A stretch of DNA of 64,000 bases from Parvibaculum sp. (GTDB lineage Bacteria > Pseudomonadota > Alphaproteobacteria > Parvibaculales > Parvibaculaceae). The DNA lies in NCBI RefSeq assembly GCF_019635935.1, contig NZ_JAHBYN010000001.1, forward strand, positions 1,178,001 through 1,242,000. Reading direction: 5' to 3'. The stretch's first letter is position 1, and every line of letters begins with the position of its first letter. This document shows positions 61,425 to 64,000 of this stretch, in pieces. The position numbers and the translations under genes were made by a program. The notes under the pieces were generated by a model. That model saw only the letters and a list, made by a program, of their open reading frames with translations. It had not been told where the DNA came from and did not search any database.

Positions 61425-61509
61425 AAGTTCTAACAGGGAGGCGTCAAACAGAGTGGATAGGAGCCACTCAGAAATCCAGAGAACTGGATTACGCAAGGTC
61501 ACCCTAGCG
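61395..61509 (-). ncRNA. Candidate small RNA with unpaired CCUCCCU (anti-SD) motif
   Basis: About 115 nt on the minus strand, inside the 334-bp gap between DUF1465 and DUF1192. Reading 5' to 3' there is hairpin AAUCCAG-UUCU-CUGGAUU (61490-61473), then hairpin GAGUGG-CUCCUAU-CCACUC (61469-61451). A single-stranded region with GACGCCUCCCUGUU (CCUCCCU at 61441-61435) follows. The unit ends with terminator GAGCCGCGGG-CUUU-CCCGCGGCUC and UUUUUU (61424-61395). The CCUCCCU tract and the CUCCU in the second loop are complementary to Shine-Dalgarno sequences. The layout resembles alphaproteobacterial trans-acting sRNAs (MmgR/ar8-like, from memory). Confidence 0.7.
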
Positions 61510-61515
61510 ACATCA

Positions 61516-61544
61516 TTCCTAACAGGAAGTTAATCTTGTGGCAA
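61516..61544 (-). promoter_or_regulatory. Candidate small-RNA promoter
   Basis: Minus strand TTGCCA (61544-61539), 17 bp, TAGGAA (61521-61516). The predicted start near 61509 lies just upstream of the first hairpin. Confidence 0.5.
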
Positions 61545-61635
61545 TTTGCCGCGCTGTCCGTGAAGTCGAGAAGCGCCGAACACTGTGCCGGCACAACTAA
61601 AAGTGCTGCATTTTTAATGTGTTAACTGAGGGTGT

Positions 61636-61836
61636 CTATTTTTTGAACAATGCTTCGGCCGCCGACAGCGATCCGCGCTTCTTAACGAGTTGATCCCGAA
61701 TCCGCGCAATCTCACCCTCGAGCGCGGTGATTCGTTCTTCCAGCTCCTCGATCCCGAGCAGGCTCAAATCCTCTTTCGCGAGCGCCGCCAGCGCTTCGTC
61801 GCGCCGCTTGCGCGGCTCCAGATCGTCCCTGTCCAT
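61636..61836 (-). CDS. DUF1192 family small protein
   Basis: A 66-residue protein. The LAKEDLSLLGIEELEERITALEGEIARIRDQLVKKRGSLSAAEALFKK stretch (positions 19-66; short coiled coil) is typical of the alphaproteobacterial DUF1192 family, whose function is unknown. The frame is open far upstream (to 62898) antisense to the oxidoreductase gene; only this part is conserved. The ATG at 61836 is used. Confidence 0.8.
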   Translation of the reverse strand: MDRDDLEPRKRRDEALAALAKEDLSLLGIEELEERITALEGEIARIRDQLVKKRGSLSAAEALFKK

Positions 61837-61926
61837 AACGCCTCGCCTTCCTCGTCGCTGCCGGTTGCCAGTTTGGGGAGGTCCGGCTAGACCTGCAAGC
61901 CGATCCCGCCCGCCGGAGGACCGCCC

Positions 61927-62925
61927 TTGTCGAACCTGCCCGAAACCATGACGGCCATCGCAATCCGCGAGCCCGGAGGCCCGGACGTGCTGGAAAGCCG
62001 AAGGATTCCGCTTCCCGACCCCGGACATGGCGAAATCCTGATCAAGGTCGAGGGTGCCGGCGTCAACCGCCCGGACACGATCCAGCGCATGGGCCTTTAT
62101 CCGCCGCCGCCCGGCGCGCCGGAAACGCCGGGGCTCGAAGTCGCGGGCAAGGTCGTGGCCACGGGTCCGGGCGTGACGATGTGGAAAGCGGGCGACAAGG
62201 TCTGCGCGCTGGTGGGGGGCGGCGGCTATGCCGAATACTGCCTTGCGCATGAAGCGCATGCCCTGCCTGTGCCACGGGGACTGTCGATGACGGAAGCGGC
62301 GGCGCTGCCCGAAACCTTCTTCACCGTCTGGACCAATGTCTTCGGGCGCGGAAACCTGAAGGCCGGCGAGACCTTGCTGGTGCATGGCGGCTCGAGCGGC
62401 ATCGGCACGACGGCGATCCAGCTTGCAAGCATTTTCGGCGCGAAGGTCATCGCGACGGCGGGCTCGGCCGAAAAATGCGCGGCCTGCCTGAAGCTCGGCG
62501 CCGACGCGGCAATCAACTACCGCGACGCCGATTTCGTCGCCGAGACGAAACGGCTGACCGGCGACCGCGGCGCCGATGTGATCCTCGACATGGTGGGCGG
62601 CGACTATATTCCCCGCAACATCCAGGCGGCCGCCACGGACGGGCGCATCGTCTCGATCGCCTTCCTGAACGGGCCGACGGCGGAGGTGAACTTCCTGCCC
62701 GTGATGCTGAAACGGCTGATGCTGACGGGCTCGACACTCCGTCCACGGAGCATCGAGGAAAAGGCGGCGCTCGCCCGCGCCTTGCGCGAAAAGGTCTGGC
62801 CGCTGATCGAGGCGGGGCGCATAAAACCCTTGATAGACACGGTCTTTCCGCTGGCCGACGCCGCGAAAGCGCATGCCCTTATGGAAAAGAGCAGCCATAT
62901 CGGCAAGATAATCCTCACCGTTTGA
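61927..62925 (+). CDS. NAD(P)H quinone oxidoreductase (PIG3/zeta-crystallin type)
   Basis: A 332-residue medium-chain reductase without zinc ligands. MTAIAIREPGGPDVLE, VEGAGVNRPDTIQRMGLYPPPPG, ETLLVHGGSSGIGTTAIQLA with the NADPH fold, and VILDMVGGDYI are typical of the PIG3 family. It starts best with TTG at 61927, because GGAGG lies 8 bp upstream. The in-frame ATG at 61948 has no ribosome site, though it begins the conserved part. Confidence 0.9.
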   Translation: MSNLPETMTAIAIREPGGPDVLESRRIPLPDPGHGEILIKVEGAGVNRPDTIQRMGLYPPPPGAPETPGLEVAGKVVATGPGVTMWKAGDKVCALVGGGGYAEYCLAHEAHALPVPRGLSMTEAAALPETFFTVWTNVFGRGNLKAGETLLVHGGSSGIGTTAIQLASIFGAKVIATAGSAEKCAACLKLGADAAINYRDADFVAETKRLTGDRGADVILDMVGGDYIPRNIQAAATDGRIVSIAFLNGPTAEVNFLPVMLKRLMLTGSTLRPRSIEEKAALARALREKVWPLIEAGRIKPLIDTVFPLADAAKAHALMEKSSHIGKIILTV

Positions 62926-63085
62926 GCCATATTCCGCGCGGCCTCATTCGCGCCCGAAATCATCACAGTCTCTCCTCTAAATCGTCATAAGCCTCCCCGA
63001 AGGTCCGGCCCGCGGATGTCGCCGCTCGCGCGATGCCGCACACGGTCGCAAGGCCGGATCTTCCATGACGCAAAGGAGAATACCG

Positions 63086-63646
63086 ATGAAGAACTTCAAA
63101 AGATTCATGCTTGCCGCCGCCTTCGCCGCGGCGACATCGGTTTCGCTTGGCGCATTTCAAGGCGCTCATGCGGCGACAGCCGAGGACTTGAACAAGGAGG
63201 CCGCGCATGCTCTCGAGAAGCTCTACGAGACCAATGCGGTCGCGAAGGAAATCGGCGAACAGGCGCAGGCGATCCTCGTCTTCCCCAATATCGTCAAGGC
63301 GGGCCTCGTTTTCGGCGGTGCCTATGGCGAGGGCGTCCTCAACGAAGGCGGCGCGATGCAGCGCTACTACAATTCCGTGACCGGCTCCTGGGGCCTGCAG
63401 GCGGGCGCGCAATCCTATGGCTATGCGGTTTTCCTGATGAACGACAAGGCCGTCGACTATCTGAAGGAGACGGCTGGTTGGGAGATCGGCGTCGGCCCGA
63501 CGGTCGTCGTGGTTGACGAAGGCGCCGCCAAGAACCTCTCGACCTCGACGCTGAAGGAAGACGCCTATGCCTTCATCTTCGACCAGAAGGGCCTGATGGC
63601 CGGCGTCAGCATCGAGGGCACGAAGATCACCGAAATCAAGCGCTAA
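63086..63646 (+). CDS. Secreted SYLF/Ysc84-domain lipid-binding protein
   Basis: A 186-residue protein with a signal peptide (FMLAAAFAAATSVSLGAFQGAHA). A SYLF (Ysc84) domain follows: QAILVFPNIVKAGLVFGGAYGEGVL, YYNSVTGSWGLQAGAQSYGYAVFLMND, EIGVGPTVVVVDEGAA and AFIFDQKGLMAGVSIEGTKITEI. SYLF domains bind phosphoinositides or lipids in eukaryotes; the bacterial role is unclear. The ATG at 63086 has AAAGGAGAA upstream. Confidence 0.9.
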   Translation: MKNFKRFMLAAAFAAATSVSLGAFQGAHAATAEDLNKEAAHALEKLYETNAVAKEIGEQAQAILVFPNIVKAGLVFGGAYGEGVLNEGGAMQRYYNSVTGSWGLQAGAQSYGYAVFLMNDKAVDYLKETAGWEIGVGPTVVVVDEGAAKNLSTSTLKEDAYAFIFDQKGLMAGVSIEGTKITEIKR

Positions 63647-63664
63647 ACACCGCGCCCGCCATTG

Positions 63665-63700
63665 AAAAAGGCCGGAATCCCGAGGGTTCCGGCCTTTTTT
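63665..63700. terminator. Terminator after the SYLF gene
   Basis: AAAAAGGCCGGAA pairs with TTCCGGCCTTTTT, 13 bp, with an inner CCC/GGG pair in the loop. It ends in TTTTTT and is symmetrical enough to act on both strands. Confidence 0.9.
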
Positions 63701-63847
63701 CGGTGCGCTTCACAAATCGCGAACGCCCCATCATTCCGCTTTCATTGACCGCTTTTTCGCCCTATATAACGGCCTTAATCCAACTCTTCGATGGACAGGA
63801 AAAGCGGTTTATCCGGCGGGCTCGCCGGGTGAACCAGAGGAAGCAAC

Positions 63848-64000
63848 ATGATTCAGCCCCTTATGCCCAAGGCGACGGCCGTCTGGCTTGTCGAAAACAC
63901 CGCGCTGACTTTCGACCAGGTGGCCGACTTCTGCGGCCTGCATGTGCTCGAAGTGAAGGGCATCGCGGATGGCGACGTGGCGCAGGGGATCAAGGGCATG
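63848..64000 (+). CDS. trcR: DUF1013 protein / TrcR cell-cycle regulator, 5' end
   Basis: The first 51 codons, open at the right edge. IQPLMPKATAVWLVENTALTFDQVADFCGLHVLEVKGIADGDVAQGIKGM is the characteristic start of DUF1013, known as TrcR, an alphaproteobacterial transcription regulator linked to the cell cycle. A TATATAAC at 63763 upstream is a likely -10; a TTGACC at 63745 sits too close for a normal -35. The rest of the gene lies outside the window. Confidence 0.88.
   Translation, partial: MIQPLMPKATAVWLVENTALTFDQVADFCGLHVLEVKGIADGDVAQGIKGM

Overview
This 64-kb window is chromosomal DNA from a high-G+C alphaproteobacterium. The evidence is the gene order rather than any single gene. There is a yebC-ruvCAB-ybgC-tolQRAB-pal-ybgF-tilS-ftsH block followed by folP-glmM-thiD. 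zapA, 6S RNA and a 5-formyl-THF cyclo-ligase gene lie together. serC-serA has a short structured leader, and the families DUF1013/TrcR, DUF1192, DUF1465, DUF4164 and PAS_5 are all alphaproteobacterial. A CYP153-type alkane hydroxylase with its ferredoxin suggests a hydrocarbon-using lineage such as Parvibaculum and relatives (inference). I see no phage, IS element, CRISPR array, tRNA or rRNA. Almost all of the window is ordinary, densely packed core genome.

Layout. 1-8.4 kb: the 3' end of rpoH, a membrane/spermidine-synthase fusion, two amidohydrolases, msrA, a Mug-like glycosylase and a PLD lipoprotein. 8.5-11 kb: a TPP riboswitch, a small four-helix membrane protein and thiC on the minus strand. 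11-16.3 kb: nitronate monooxygenase, two MAPEG proteins, purA, a pentapeptide-repeat protein and two PAS_5 proteins. 16.4-19.3 kb: serC-serA with promoter, leader and terminator. 19.5-22.7 kb: a DMT transporter, a PhzF-like protein and a divergent MocR regulator. 22.7-25.9 kb: folP-glmM-thiD. 25.9-29.2 kb: a TetR/CYP153/ferredoxin/aquaporin cassette lying between ftsH and folP. 29.3-41.8 kb: the large minus-strand envelope and recombination block from yebC to ftsH. 42.2-45.5 kb: a CgeB-like glycosyltransferase, a YmdB phosphoesterase, formyl-THF cyclo-ligase, 6S RNA, zapA and DUF4164. 45.8-54.5 kb: a plus-strand run tkt-gap-pgk-fba-thiE-Sel1-efp-IMPase. 54.7-57.1 kb: a small OmpA-like protein with a MotA/TolQ-OmpA pair. 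57.1-64 kb: a paraoxonase-like protein, an ABC exporter, rpmE, DUF1465, an apparent small RNA, DUF1192, quinone oxidoreductase, a SYLF protein and the start of trcR.

The most rewarding non-coding signals are as follows. First, a small-RNA-like unit at about 61395-61509 (minus) with a promoter, two hairpins, unpaired CCUCCCU and a terminator. Second, 6S RNA between zapA and ygfA. Third, a TPP riboswitch that controls an unassigned membrane protein as well as thiC. Fourth, a serC leader that starts a few bases after a near-consensus promoter. Fifth, twin 18-bp palindromes overlying the CYP153 promoter. Sixth, two palindromes in the phzF/mocR divergent region. All functions are read from sequence and family memory only; no searches were run.
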